Positions 1-8,698 of a DNA stretch of 44,878 nt are shown piece by piece. Each line of letters begins with the position of its first letter. Position 1 is the first letter of the stretch. The notes under the pieces are model-generated. The model saw only the letters and a program-made list of their open reading frames with translations, was not told where the DNA came from and made no database searches. This DNA comes from Stenotrophomonas acidaminiphila. GTDB taxonomy: Bacteria; Pseudomonadota; Gammaproteobacteria; Xanthomonadales; Xanthomonadaceae. The stretch lies in assembly GCF_001431595.1 (NCBI RefSeq), contig NZ_LDJO01000049.1, positions 1 to 44,878 on the forward strand, written 5' to 3'. The position numbers were made by a program, and so were the translations under genes.

Positions 1-316
1 GCCGTCGCCGCCGTCGCCGCCGGCGCAGGTCACCGACATCCAGGCCAGCGTGGACATCTCGTCCAAGAACATGAACCCGCCGCGTTACCCGCCGGCCGCC
101 TTCCGCGCCGGTATCCAGGGCGAGGTCATCCTCATCATTGATGTCGACGCCAGCGGCAACGTCACCAATGTGTCCGTCGAGAAGTCCAGCCGTAACCGTG
201 ATCTCGACCGCGCCGCCATGGATGCGGCACGCAAGTGGAAGTTCAATCCTTCCGTCATCAATGGACAAAAGGCGGCTGGTCGCGTCCGCGTCCCGGTCAA
301 CTTTGCGCTGAGCTGA
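1..316 (+). CDS. tonB: TonB energy transducer, C-terminal part (cut by the window edge)
   Basis: This is the 3' part of a tonB gene whose start lies left of the window; the open frame runs from base 2. TonB spans the periplasm and passes proton-motive energy from ExbB/ExbD to outer-membrane receptors. The visible part starts with a Pro/Ser-rich stretch (PSPPSPPAQ), typical of the periplasm-spanning linker. It continues into a TonB C-terminal domain: PPRYPPAAFRAGIQGEV near the start, then DRAAMDAARKWKFNPSV, ending in VPVNFAL. The stop is TGA at 314-316. exbB follows after 85 bp and two exbD genes come next, the usual xanthomonad order. Several TonB-dependent receptors in the window would need this system. 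Identity is well supported; the N-terminal anchor cannot be checked. Confidence 0.93.
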   Translation, partial: PSPPSPPAQVTDIQASVDISSKNMNPPRYPPAAFRAGIQGEVILIIDVDASGNVTNVSVEKSSRNRDLDRAAMDAARKWKFNPSVINGQKAAGRVRVPVNFALS

Positions 317-401
317 TCCCCCGGCGGCCCTCGGCCGCCAGCAGGGAACCGTTCGACTTTAGCTACACCCTTTAACACCACACACAACAAAGGTAAGCGT
401 C

Positions 402-1145
402 ATGCTGCAGGAAATCTTCATCGCCGCTGCTGCCGGGGGCAACGCAAACAACGCGCTCTCGCAGATGGGCTTCGAGCATCTGATTCACGAAATGACCTCC
501 AAGCCGGGTGACTTCGCGGTTTCCTGGGTCGTGCTGCTGACCCTGGTCGCGATGTCGGCGATGTCGTGGTACTGGACCGTCATCAACATCTTCCGTTCGA
601 CCCGCCTGAAGTCGGCTTCCGACCGCGTGCCGGGCATGTTCTGGGACGCCGCCAATGCCCAGGACGCGATCCGCGCCATGGAAGAGCAGCCGGCTTCGGA
701 GCCGTTCTCGAAGATCGCGCTGGACGCCGCCCAGGCCGCTGCGCACCACCAGCAGGCCGGTGCCGCCGAGACCCTGAGCCGTTCGGAGTTCGTCGACCGC
801 GCCCTGCGCCAGGCCGTCACCCGCGAATCCAACAAGCTGCAGGGCGGCATGATCCTGCTGGCCACCGTCGGCGCGACCGCTCCGTTCGTGGGTCTGCTGG
901 GTACCGTGTGGGGCATCTACGGCGCGCTGATCAAGATCGGTGCCACCGGTTCGGCCTCGATCGACGCCGTTGCCGGCCCGGTGGGTGAAGCGCTGATCAT
1001 GACCGCCATCGGTCTGTTCGTCGCGATCCCGGCCGTGTTCGCCTTCAACTTCTTCAGCAAGATCAACAGCGCCACCGTCAGCAAGTTCGACACCTTCGCG
1101 CACGATCTGCACGACTTCTTCGCCACCGGCTCGCGCGTTCGCTGA
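402..1145 (+). CDS. exbB: ExbB, proton channel subunit of the TonB complex
   Basis: The 247-residue protein belongs to the MotA/TolQ/ExbB family. ExbB forms the inner-membrane pentamer that, with ExbD, uses the proton gradient to energise TonB. One membrane segment lies near residues 42-62 (FAVSWVVLLTLVAMSAMSW). Two more follow around residues 150-225 (GGMILLATVGATAPFVGLLG and GEALIMTAIGLFVAIPAVFA), with the family motif TAPFVGLLGTVWGIYGAL between them. Length is normal. The ATG is preceded by AAAGG. It sits between tonB and exbD, almost certainly in one transcript, since no terminator is visible before the one at 2061-2092. Confidence 0.96.
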   Translation: MLQEIFIAAAAGGNANNALSQMGFEHLIHEMTSKPGDFAVSWVVLLTLVAMSAMSWYWTVINIFRSTRLKSASDRVPGMFWDAANAQDAIRAMEEQPASEPFSKIALDAAQAAAHHQQAGAAETLSRSEFVDRALRQAVTRESNKLQGGMILLATVGATAPFVGLLGTVWGIYGALIKIGATGSASIDAVAGPVGEALIMTAIGLFVAIPAVFAFNFFSKINSATVSKFDTFAHDLHDFFATGSRVR

Positions 1146-1190
1146 GCCGGCAGCAGAGCAGTCCTCGCAACGATATAGACGGAGCCCGTT

Positions 1191-1616
1191 ATGGCTTTCA
1201 GTAGTGGTAACAGCGGCGGCCCCATGGCCGACATCAACGTCACGCCCCTCGTGGACGTGATGCTGGTGCTGCTGATCATCTTCATCATCACGGCTCCCCT
1301 GATGTCCCACAAGGTCAAGGTCGAGCTGCCCGAGGCCAACCTGTACATCAATCCGGACGACGCTGAGAAGCGTTCGGGCCCGATCACGGTGGCAGTCAAG
1401 GAAGACGGTTCGCTCTACTGGAACGATGAGCCGGTGTCGAAGGAGACCCTGGAGTCGCGTTTCGCCACTGCTGCCCAGCAGACGCCGCAGCCCCCGCTCA
1501 ACCTGCGTGGTGACAAGACCACCAAGATGAGCGTGATCAATGAAGTGACCAAGATCGCGCAGGGCCAGGGCATGCTGGACGTCGGTTTCGTTGCCACCAA
1601 AGAAAAGGGGCAATAA
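1191..1616 (+). CDS. exbD: ExbD, first copy
   Basis: This 141-residue ExbD/TolR family protein is the single-span partner of ExbB. The N-terminal helix contains [12 protein letters not shown], and Asp22 sits where the family has its essential proton-carrying aspartate. The rest is a small periplasmic domain. The ATG follows a GGAG element. The second exbD starts 3 bp after this stop, with its ribosome site (AAAGGGG) inside the end of this gene, so the two are probably translationally coupled. Bases 1191-1208 and 1218-1286 are identical to the start of the second copy, although the periplasmic domains differ clearly. Confidence 0.95.
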   Translation: MAFSSGNSGGPMADINVTPLVDVMLVLLIIFIITAPLMSHKVKVELPEANLYINPDDAEKRSGPITVAVKEDGSLYWNDEPVSKETLESRFATAAQQTPQPPLNLRGDKTTKMSVINEVTKIAQGQGMLDVGFVATKEKGQ

Positions 1617-1619
1617 GCG

Positions 1620-2030
1620 ATGGCTTTCAGTAGTGGTGGAAACAGGGGCCCCATGGCCGACATCAACGTCACGCCCCTCGTGGACGTGATGCTGGTGCTG
1701 CTGATCATCTTCATCGTGACCGCGCCGATCATGACGTACCCGATCGCCGTGGACCTGCCGCAGCGGGTCATCAACCCGCCGCCGCAGCTGCGCGAGCCGC
1801 CGCCGCCGATCGATCTGCGTGTGGATGCGAGCAATCAGGTTTACTGGAACAACAGCCCGGTGAACGTGAACGACCTGCAGCAGAAGATGGAAGAAGAAGT
1901 ACAGAAGGATCCGACCAACCAGCCGGAACTTCGCATCGATGCCAATCCGGATTCCGAGTACGAGGTCATGGCCAAGATCCTGGCCCAGGCCAAGAACGCT
2001 CAGATGAAGAAGATCGGTTTCGTGCAGTAA
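1620..2030 (+). CDS. exbD2: ExbD, second copy
   Basis: The second ExbD/TolR family protein has 136 residues. It shares the N-terminus MAFSSG and the helix [12 protein letters not shown], with the key Asp22, with the upstream copy. Its periplasmic domain differs (for example [16 protein letters not shown]). Xanthomonas carries a tandem exbD1-exbD2 after tonB-exbB, and there the second copy is not needed for iron uptake but matters for other processes; whether that holds here is unknown. It is the last gene of the operon, with a strong terminator starting 30 bp after its stop. Confidence 0.94.
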   Translation: MAFSSGGNRGPMADINVTPLVDVMLVLLIIFIVTAPIMTYPIAVDLPQRVINPPPQLREPPPPIDLRVDASNQVYWNNSPVNVNDLQQKMEEEVQKDPTNQPELRIDANPDSEYEVMAKILAQAKNAQMKKIGFVQ

Positions 2031-2060
2031 CGCAATACCCAAGTCATGACGCGACTGGAA

Positions 2061-2092
2061 AACGCCCCCGCAAGCCGGGGGCGTTTTTTTTT
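2061..2092 (+). terminator. Rho-independent terminator of the tonB-exbBD operon
   Basis: A perfect 10-bp stem (AACGCCCCCG / CGGGGGCGTT) with a 5-nt loop is followed by an unbroken run of T. It lies 30 bp after the second exbD stop. Confidence 0.93.
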
Positions 2093-2353
2093 GCCCTGGC
2101 GCAGCCGCTACGCCTTTGTCCCGGTTCCGCTACGCACCCGCTACCGGCCCCTGGGCCGACACGGATGCATCGTGCTGTGGACGGGGGCGTGCATCGTTGC
2201 CGGATGAGCCCGCGTGCCCGGACAAGCGGCTCCGCGGCCCGGGCCTGGGGATTATGGGCAGGCTCCAATGCACGCTGCGCCGTTCCCGGGATGCCGGTGT
2301 CGTGCTCCCGCTGGCTGCCTGTTCTTGTGGGATGGAGGGGCGTTGCGGCTGGA

Positions 2354-3109
2354 TCAGCGCCGTTGGCCGATGATGCGCAGGTAGCTCCTGACCGTCGCAT
2401 CCAGGCCGTCGTACAGCGCCTCGCCGATCAGGGCGTGGCCGATGGATACTTCCAGTACCTGCGGTACGTGCGCGAGGAAGCGGCCCAGGTTGGCCTGCGA
2501 CAGGTCGTGGCCGGCGTTGACCCCCAGGCCGGCGGCCTGGGCGCGGCGCGCGGCATCGGCGAACAGTGCCAGCGCGGCATCGGGGGCACCGTTGGCGAAG
2601 GCTTCGGCGTAGGGACCGGTATAGAGCTCCACGCGGTCGGCACCGATTGCCGCGGCCATCGCGATGTCGGGGTTGCCAGCGTCGACGAACAGGCTGACCC
2701 GGCAACCGCAGCCCTTCAAGGCAGTGATCAGCGGGCGCAGGCGTTCGCCGTCGCGGGCGAAATCGAAACCGTGGTCGGAGGTCAGCTGTCCATCGCCGTC
2801 CGGTACCAGGGTGGCCTGCGCCGGGCGCGTCTGCTCGCACAACGGCAGCAGTCCCGGATAGCCCGGGCGTGGTGGCGCGAATGGATTGCCTTCGATGTTG
2901 AACTCGACGCCGCGTGCGCGGGTGAGCGTCGAAAGCACATGCACGTCGTCGGCGCGGATATGCCGCTGGTCCGGGCGCGGATGCACGGTGATGCCGTGCG
3001 CACCGGCATCCAGGCACGCGGCCGCCGCGCGCAGCACGTCGGGGTCGTTGCCGCCGCGCGAATTGCGCAGCACGGCGATCTTGTTGACGTTGACGCTCAG
3101 GCAGGTCAT
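2354..3109 (-). CDS. pdxJ: Pyridoxine 5'-phosphate synthase
   Basis: The 251-residue cytoplasmic enzyme condenses 1-deoxy-D-xylulose 5-phosphate with 3-amino-2-oxopropyl phosphate to make pyridoxine 5'-phosphate, the last ring-forming step of DXP-dependent vitamin B6 synthesis. The TIM-barrel family signature is clear: [16 protein letters not shown] at the start, [13 protein letters not shown] with His43 and His50, FNIEGNP with Glu73, [11 protein letters not shown], and [11 protein letters not shown] near the C-terminus. Length is normal. Its ATG overlaps the stop of the upstream small membrane protein (ATGA), which implies translational coupling. The gap of about 260 bp between the exbD terminator and pdxJ holds no convincing gene. 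Confidence 0.95.
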   Translation of the reverse strand: MTCLSVNVNKIAVLRNSRGGNDPDVLRAAAACLDAGAHGITVHPRPDQRHIRADDVHVLSTLTRARGVEFNIEGNPFAPPRPGYPGLLPLCEQTRPAQATLVPDGDGQLTSDHGFDFARDGERLRPLITALKGCGCRVSLFVDAGNPDIAMAAAIGADRVELYTGPYAEAFANGAPDAALALFADAARRAQAAGLGVNAGHDLSQANLGRFLAHVPQVLEVSIGHALIGEALYDGLDATVRSYLRIIGQRR

Positions 3110-3384
3110 GACGGCGGCTGTTCTTCAGGTGCAGGGGAGGACGGCGGAGCCGCCGGCGGTACCGGGGGACGCAACTGGTCGCGCAGGGCCTGCAGCTCGG
3201 CCGCGTGCAGCGGCCGAGGCGCCTGCCTGGTGGTGCTGCCGAAGCGTGCCGCGTACAACCCCTTCATCCACAGCAGCAACAGCAGCAGCGCGGCCAGCAA
3301 CGACAGCAGCATCAGGCCGCTGTGCGTGGTCGTGATGGAAACGGTGAAGGCGCCCAGCGCGAGCAGCAGCGACAGCCAGTACAT
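3106..3384 (-). CDS. Small two-helix membrane protein, unknown function
   Basis: I do not recognise a family for this 92-residue protein. The N-terminal half is two hydrophobic helices (about residues 2-18 and 24-41, the second containing [12 protein letters not shown]). The C-terminal half is hydrophilic and rich in Pro, Ala and Gln. Its stop overlaps the pdxJ start by 4 bp (ATGA), so the two genes are probably translated together. The tight coupling and the bacterial-looking membrane topology argue that it is real rather than a spurious frame. A 66-bp gap separates it from the cardiolipin synthase gene upstream, which reads the same way, so all three may form one transcript. Confidence 0.7.
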   Translation of the reverse strand: MYWLSLLLALGAFTVSITTTHSGLMLLSLLAALLLLLLWMKGLYAARFGSTTRQAPRPLHAAELQALRDQLRPPVPPAAPPSSPAPEEQPPS

Positions 3385-3450
3385 GACGATCTCCCGGTGG
3401 AGGCGCCCAGTGTAGCGGCCCGCCCGGGGCCGGTTCCATGGCGCCGGGCG

Positions 3451-4911
3451 CTACAGCAGCGGCGAGGCGAGGCGGGCGAATGCCTCGGGCAGGCGCTGGC
3501 GCCACAGTGGGCGATGGCGGTCGGGCAACACCGGCGTGGCGCGCTCGAACTCCTGCGCAAGGATCGCATCCAGCTGCGCGGTCAGCCGGCGGTCGTGGTA
3601 GAGCATGGACAGTTCGAAGTTCAGGCGGAAGCTGCGGTGGTCGAAGTTGGCGCTGCCGACGATGCAGGTGTCGTCGTCGGCGATGAATGCCTTGGTATGC
3701 AGCATGCGCGGACCGTACTCGTAGATCTTGACCCCGGCCTGCAGCAGCTCGTCGTAGTACGAGCGGCCGGCCAGGGTGACGAACAGCGAATCGCTGCGCC
3801 GTGGGACCAGCAGGCGCGTGTCCAGCCCGCCGAGCGCGGCCGAGGTCAGCGCCATCCGCGCGGCCTCGCCGGGGACGAAGTACGGTGTCACCAGCCACAC
3901 CCGGCGCGACGCCTCGTGGATTGCCGCCACGTGCATGCGATGGATCGCCTCCCACGACGAATCCGGACCGGACACAAGCACTTGTGCCTGCACCGTGCCG
4001 TCGTCACGGACGGGACCATCGGACGGGAACAGGTCCTCCCGGTCGAAGTTGTCCATGCCCTGCCCGCTTGCGTAGATCCAGTCCTCCAGGAACACCAGCT
4101 GCAGGCTGCGTACGACATGTCCGCTCAGGCGGGTATGCAGGTCGCGATAGGCGTTGGGGTCGCGGCTTTCGTCCTCCTCATCGGTGATGTTGATGCCGCC
4201 GGTGAAGGCGACCGTGCCATCGATCACCACCAGCTTGCGGTGCGTGCGCAGGTTCAGCCACGGCCGCTGGAACGGTTTGAGCAGCTGCCGCGGATGGAAC
4301 CACACCACCTCGCCACCGGCATCGACCAGCGGTTGCAGGAAGCTGCGCCGGATCCGCGACGAACCGACCGCGTCGAGCAGCAGCCGTACCTTCACCCCTG
4401 CTTTTGCGCGTTCGGCCAGCGCGTCGCGCAGGGCGGTACCGGCGTGGTCGGGTTCGAAGATGTAGTACTCCAGGTTCACGTGGCGCCGCGCCGTGGCGAC
4501 CGCCGCCAGGATCGCGGCGTAGGTCGCCGCGCCGTCGACCAGCCAGTCCACCGCGGTGGCGGTGCTGGGCGGCAGCCCGGTGGTGGCCTGGCCGATGCGC
4601 GCCAGCTCGGTGCAGTGCAGGTCGGCCGGGCAGACCACGTTGTAGGCCTCCATGCCCTCGCGCGAACGCCCGCGGCGCAGGCGCTGGCGCACGATCTTCT
4701 GCGGTCCGATCAGGTAGAACACGAACAACCCGATGTAGGGCAGCGCCGCCAGCGACAGGATCCAGCTCAGCGTCGCCACCGGCTCGCGCTTCTGCAGCAC
4801 GATGTAGCCGGCCAGCAGCACCAGGTACACGACATAGGCCGCCGCCAGGATCTGGGCCGCGTGCGGAATGGAGGACACGCCGGTCCAGAGATGGTGCAGG
4901 GCTTCGCGCAT
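3451..4911 (-). CDS. cls: Cardiolipin synthase (phospholipase D superfamily)
   Basis: The 486-residue membrane enzyme joins two phosphatidylglycerol molecules to make cardiolipin and glycerol. Two N-terminal membrane helices (about residues 19-39 and 47-68) match the PLDc_N region. Both HKD catalytic motifs are intact: His224-Lys226-Asp231 in HRKLVVID, followed by GTVAFTGG, and His405-Lys407-Asp412 in HTKAFIAD, followed by DTCIVGSANFDHRS. Length fits ClsA-type enzymes (about 480). The ATG is the first in-frame one before the hydrophobic region. It is divergent from the radical SAM gene, with about 110 bp between them. Confidence 0.94.
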   Translation of the reverse strand: MREALHHLWTGVSSIPHAAQILAAAYVVYLVLLAGYIVLQKREPVATLSWILSLAALPYIGLFVFYLIGPQKIVRQRLRRGRSREGMEAYNVVCPADLHCTELARIGQATTGLPPSTATAVDWLVDGAATYAAILAAVATARRHVNLEYYIFEPDHAGTALRDALAERAKAGVKVRLLLDAVGSSRIRRSFLQPLVDAGGEVVWFHPRQLLKPFQRPWLNLRTHRKLVVIDGTVAFTGGINITDEEDESRDPNAYRDLHTRLSGHVVRSLQLVFLEDWIYASGQGMDNFDREDLFPSDGPVRDDGTVQAQVLVSGPDSSWEAIHRMHVAAIHEASRRVWLVTPYFVPGEAARMALTSAALGGLDTRLLVPRRSDSLFVTLAGRSYYDELLQAGVKIYEYGPRMLHTKAFIADDDTCIVGSANFDHRSFRLNFELSMLYHDRRLTAQLDAILAQEFERATPVLPDRHRPLWRQRLPEAFARLASPLL

Positions 4912-5023
4912 GCCGCGATTCTAGCCATGGGCGGTGCATGGCGCGCGATGGCGAAGGCGCCCCGGCGGCCAGCATGAACGCCGCGTCGCTGCATCTGCGA
5001 CGCCGCCGCGCTAGCGTAGGCCG

Positions 5024-6115
5024 ATGCCGACCGTGATCAAGGGCCGCGGTGCCGCCAGCCACCTGCCCGGCCGTTTCGAAACCACCACCACCGATGCCGT
5101 CGACGATGGCTGGCAGGCCGACGACACCGAAGAGTTCGCCGCGCCGCGGCTGCGCACCGACGTGCGCGCGGAAACCGCACGCAGCATCATCAGTCGCAAC
5201 AATTCCCCGGACGTGGGCTTCGAGCAGTCGGTGAACCCCTACCGGGGGTGCGAGCATGGCTGCTCGTACTGCTTCGCGCGGCCCACCCACGCTTACCTGA
5301 ACCTGTCTCCGGGGCTGGATTTCGAGACCCGGATCTTCGCCAAGACCAATACCGCCGAGCTGCTGCGCCGGGAGCTGGCCAGGCCCGGGTATGTGGTCAA
5401 GCCGATCGCGCTGGGCATCAACACCGATGCCTACCAGCCGATCGAACGCCGGCTGGGCATCACCCGGCAGCTGATCGAAGTGATGCTGGAGACCCGCCAC
5501 CCGTTCTCGCTGATCACCAAGAACGCGCTGGTCGAGCGCGACATCGACCTGCTGGCGCCGCTGGCCGCGCAGCGCCTGGTCAGCGTGCATTTCTCGGTGA
5601 CGTCGCTGGACCCGCGCCTGTCGGCCAGGCTGGAGCCGCGAGCTTCCGCACCGCATGCGCGGCTGCGGGCGATGCGGCGGCTGCACGACGCGGGCATCCC
5701 GGTTGGGGTGATGGTTGCGCCGGTGATCCCGTGGATCAACGACGCCGAGCTGGAAGCAGTGCTGGAAGCGGCGCGCGATGCGGGCGCGCGCAGCGCCGGC
5801 TATGTGCTGCTGCGCCTGCCGCATGAAGTGGCGCCGCTGTTCCGCGACTGGCTGCAGGCGCACCACCCGCAGCGTGCCGGGCACGTGATGAGCACTATCA
5901 ACCAGCTGCGCGGCGGCAAGGACTACGACAGCCAGTTCGGCAGGCGCATGCGCGGCGAAGGCGTCTACGCGCAGCTGCTGTCGCGGCGCTTCGCGCTGGC
6001 CAGCAGGCGCCTGGGCTTCAACGCCTCGCGCGAGCAGTGGCCGTGGCTGGACTGCAGCCGTTTCGTGCCGCCGGTACCAGCGAAGAAGGCCTCGCCGCAG
6101 GGCGAGCTGTTCTGA
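5024..6115 (+). CDS. PA0069-type radical SAM protein
   Basis: The 363-residue protein resembles the PA0069/SplB-like radical SAM group. The [4Fe-4S] motif CX3CX2C is present at Cys76, Cys80 and Cys83 (RGCEHGCSYCFARPTH). It is followed by a TIM-barrel pattern: KTNTAELLRRELARPGY, IALGINTDAYQPIERRLGIT and SVTSLDPRLSARLEPR. The reaction of this group is, to my knowledge, not established; the resemblance to spore photoproduct lyase does not mean DNA repair. The start at 5024 has no good ribosome site but keeps the conserved N-terminus. It stands alone between divergent cls and convergent fbp. Confidence 0.87.
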   Translation: MPTVIKGRGAASHLPGRFETTTTDAVDDGWQADDTEEFAAPRLRTDVRAETARSIISRNNSPDVGFEQSVNPYRGCEHGCSYCFARPTHAYLNLSPGLDFETRIFAKTNTAELLRRELARPGYVVKPIALGINTDAYQPIERRLGITRQLIEVMLETRHPFSLITKNALVERDIDLLAPLAAQRLVSVHFSVTSLDPRLSARLEPRASAPHARLRAMRRLHDAGIPVGVMVAPVIPWINDAELEAVLEAARDAGARSAGYVLLRLPHEVAPLFRDWLQAHHPQRAGHVMSTINQLRGGKDYDSQFGRRMRGEGVYAQLLSRRFALASRRLGFNASREQWPWLDCSRFVPPVPAKKASPQGELF

Positions 6116-6190
6116 TCCGCCGCCGCTGCGCTGCGCCCGGCCATGACCCGGCGGGGCGCGGCTGCCGCGCGCCCCCAGGTCGCAGGCGGC

Positions 6191-7204
6191 TCAGCCCTGC
6201 GCGTCGTGCTCGCGGTGGTAACGGGTGGCCTCGGCCACCTCGTTGCGCGAGCCCAGGAACACCGGCACGCGCTGGTGCAGCTGTTCGGGCTGGATGTCGA
6301 GGATGCGGCGACGGCCGTCGGTGGCGGCACCGCCGGCCTGCTCGACCAGCATCGACATCGGGTTGGCCTCGTACATCAGCCGCAGCTTGCCCGGCTTGGA
6401 CGGGTCCTTCCGGTCCCACGGATAGATGAAGATGCCGCCGCGGGTGAGGATGCGATGCACGTCGGCCACCATCGAGGCGATCCAGCGCATGTTGAAGTCC
6501 TTGCCACGCACGCCCTCGCGGCCGGCCAACAGGTCGGCCACGTAGCCCTGCATCGGCGCTTCCCAATGGCGCTGGTTGGACATGTTGATGGCGAACTCGC
6601 GGGTGTCGGCCGGCACCTGCATGCCGCGCTGGGTGAGCACGAACTCGCCGGTCTCGCGGTCCAGGGTGAAGGCATGGGTGCCATGGCCGACGGTGAGCAC
6701 CAGCATCGTGCTCGGCCCGTAGATGCAGTAGCCGGCCGCGACCTGCTGCACGCCCGGCTGCAGGAAGTGGGTGTCGCCGGGCTGTTCCACGCCCGGCGGC
6801 GCGCGCAGCACCGAAAAGATGGTGCCCACCGACACGTTCACGTCGATGTTGGAGCTGCCGTCCAGCGGATCGAACAGCAGCAGGAAGTCGCCCTGCGGAT
6901 ACTCCGACGGCACCGGCTGGCTGTGGTCCATCTCCTCCGACGCGCAGGCGGCCAGGTGGCCACCCCAGGCGTTGGCCTCGAGCAGGATCTCGTTGGAGAT
7001 CACGTCCAGCTTCTTCTGCGCCTCGCCCTGCACGTTGCCGGTACCGGCGTCGCCGAGCACGCCGCCCAGCGCGCCCTTGCTCACCGCGATCGAGATGCTG
7101 GTGCAGGCGCGGGCCACCACCGCCACCAGCTGGCGCAGGTCGGCGTTGATGCGCCGGGCATGCTGCTCTTCGATCAGGAAGCGGGTCAGCGACGTGCGGG
7201 ACAT
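6191..7204 (-). CDS. fbp: Class 1 fructose-1,6-bisphosphatase
   Basis: The 337-residue cytoplasmic enzyme hydrolyses fructose 1,6-bisphosphate to fructose 6-phosphate, the committed step of gluconeogenesis. The class 1 metal-binding signatures are visible: ACASEEMD with Glu90/Glu91 and [20 protein letters not shown] with Asp112 and Asp115. Further family blocks are [20 protein letters not shown] and [20 protein letters not shown] near the C-terminus. Length is typical. Gluconeogenesis would matter for growth on products such as pyruvate from the uronate pathway elsewhere in the window, but there is no sign of co-regulation. Confidence 0.96.
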   Translation of the reverse strand: MSRTSLTRFLIEEQHARRINADLRQLVAVVARACTSISIAVSKGALGGVLGDAGTGNVQGEAQKKLDVISNEILLEANAWGGHLAACASEEMDHSQPVPSEYPQGDFLLLFDPLDGSSNIDVNVSVGTIFSVLRAPPGVEQPGDTHFLQPGVQQVAAGYCIYGPSTMLVLTVGHGTHAFTLDRETGEFVLTQRGMQVPADTREFAINMSNQRHWEAPMQGYVADLLAGREGVRGKDFNMRWIASMVADVHRILTRGGIFIYPWDRKDPSKPGKLRLMYEANPMSMLVEQAGGAATDGRRRILDIQPEQLHQRVPVFLGSRNEVAEATRYHREHDAQG

Positions 7205-7392
7205 GGTCAGGAGCTACCTTCAGACGAAAGGAGCGCTATTGTCGCGGGTTGTCCCTGCTTTTACGAGGTCATGGACAGGTCCTGTCCTGGCAGGGCATGG
7301 CGGCGGCCACGCGATGTCGTCCGTGGAGACAGGCGCGCGCCGTCGGGGCCTGCCGGTACTGGCTTAAAATGGGCATTCCGGAGGGAGGGGAC

Positions 7393-8628
7393 ATGGACTG
7401 GGAGCAGGCAACGCAGAGTCTGCCCGCGGCGCTCGGCATCGGCCTGCTGATCGGCGCCGTGCGCGAACGCCAGCATGGCAATGCCACCACGCTGCAGGCA
7501 GGAGTGCGTACCCACGCCCTGCTGGCGTTGATGGGAACCGTGGGCATCGCCTTCGGACAGGCGGTATTCCTGGTCGTGCTGCTGGCGGCCGCCCTGCTGG
7601 CGTGGAGCAGTTACCGGATCACCGCGCGCGCCGACCCGGGCCTGACCGGCGAGATCGCGCTGCTGCTCACCGTACTGCTCGGCGGGCTCGCGTTCGACGC
7701 GCCGGAACTGGCGGCGGCGCTCGGGGTGGTGGTGGCCATCCTGCTGTGGGCCAAGGCGCCGCTGGCACGGCTGAGCCGCGATGTGATCAGCGACCAGGAG
7801 ATGCGCGACGCGTTGCTGCTCGCCGCGAGTGCATTGGTGGTGCTGCCGCTGTTGCCGGACGAGGCGATCGACCCCTGGGGCGTGCTGGTGCCGTCCAAGT
7901 TGTGGCAGATCGTGGTGCTGGTGATGGGGGTGGGCATGCTCGGCCACCTGGCGTTGCGGATGGTCGGTGCGCGCTGGGGGTTGCCGATGGCGGGCTTCTT
8001 CTCGGGCTTCGCCTCGTCGACCGCGGCGGTGGCCGGCTTCGGCCGCGGCAGCAGGGCGGCGGCCGTGCTGGTGGGTCCGTCGGCGTCGGCGGCGTTGTTG
8101 GCCAACCTGGCCTCGTTGATGCTGTTCGCGGCGGTGATCGGCACCACGTCGCCGGCGCTGCTGCGCGCCAGCGCCTGGCCGCTGCTGGCCGCCGCGCTGG
8201 CACTGCTGGCGTTCTCGCTGCTGGGCCTGCGCCACGTGAAGGAAGAGGCGGTGCCGCGTACCGCCACCGCCAAGGCACTGCGCCTCGGCCATGCGGTGAT
8301 GATCGCGCTGGTGATCGCCGCCGTGCTGCTGGTGTCCGAATGGCTGCGCCAGGTGTTCGGCCAGGCCGGGGCGCTGGTGGGCGCGACCATTGCCGCTCTC
8401 GGCGAACTGCACGCAGCCGCGGCCGGCATCGCCAGCCTGAACGCGTCCGGCGGCCTGCAGCTGGACGCGGCGCGCTGGGGCGTGGTGGCGCTGCTGGCTT
8501 CGGCCTCGCTGGCCAAGTCGGTGCTGGCGTTCGCCAGCGGCGGGCCGCGTTACGGCGTCGCCGTCGGCGCGGGACTGGCGGCGATGGTGGCCGGCGCGGC
8601 GGCCACGACCTGGCTGGTACCTGCCTGA
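7393..8628 (+). CDS. MgtC/SapB and DUF4010 domain membrane protein
   Basis: This 411-residue integral membrane protein has an N-terminal MgtC/SapB-like region (ALGIGLLIGAVRERQHGN, then THALLALMGTVGIAFGQ, about residues 10-140). A C-terminal DUF4010 region follows, containing GFFSGFASSTAAVAGFGRGS and several further helices to the end. I count roughly a dozen hydrophobic segments. Function is unknown; MgtC homologues have been linked to magnesium stress, but this fusion type is uncharacterised. The ATG at 7393 has a strong ribosome site (GGAGGGAGGGG) just upstream, preferred over in-frame starts further left. The gene ends at a two-way terminator shared with the aminotransferase gene. Confidence 0.85.
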   Translation: MDWEQATQSLPAALGIGLLIGAVRERQHGNATTLQAGVRTHALLALMGTVGIAFGQAVFLVVLLAAALLAWSSYRITARADPGLTGEIALLLTVLLGGLAFDAPELAAALGVVVAILLWAKAPLARLSRDVISDQEMRDALLLAASALVVLPLLPDEAIDPWGVLVPSKLWQIVVLVMGVGMLGHLALRMVGARWGLPMAGFFSGFASSTAAVAGFGRGSRAAAVLVGPSASAALLANLASLMLFAAVIGTTSPALLRASAWPLLAAALALLAFSLLGLRHVKEEAVPRTATAKALRLGHAVMIALVIAAVLLVSEWLRQVFGQAGALVGATIAALGELHAAAAGIASLNASGGLQLDAARWGVVALLASASLAKSVLAFASGGPRYGVAVGAGLAAMVAGAAATTWLVPA

Positions 8629-8648
8629 GCCGACGCAGCCGGGCATGA

Positions 8649-8674
8649 AAAAGCCCGGCCGTGGCCGGGCTTTT
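8649..8674. terminator. Bidirectional terminator between convergent genes
   Basis: A perfect 12-bp stem (AAAAGCCCGGCC / GGCCGGGCTTTT) with a 2-nt loop has A-runs on one side and T-runs on the other. It can therefore end both the MgtC/DUF4010 gene and the minus-strand aminotransferase gene. Confidence 0.9.
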
Positions 8675-8698
8675 CCGGATCCTGGCGTCGGCCGCGGA

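Noticed and set aside
372..2042. A minus-strand open frame of 556 codons opposite exbB and exbD
   Set aside because: It is antisense to three conserved genes and rich in His and Arg without any domain. The repeated [12 protein letters not shown] strings come from the duplicated exbD start.
2093..2353. Possible small gene between the exbD terminator and pdxJ
   Set aside because: The frames there have no ribosome site, no hydrophobic or conserved pattern and run into the end of pdxJ.
4178..5884. A minus-strand open frame of 568 codons across cls and the radical SAM gene
   Set aside because: It is a different frame crossing two well-supported genes and shows only low-complexity residues.
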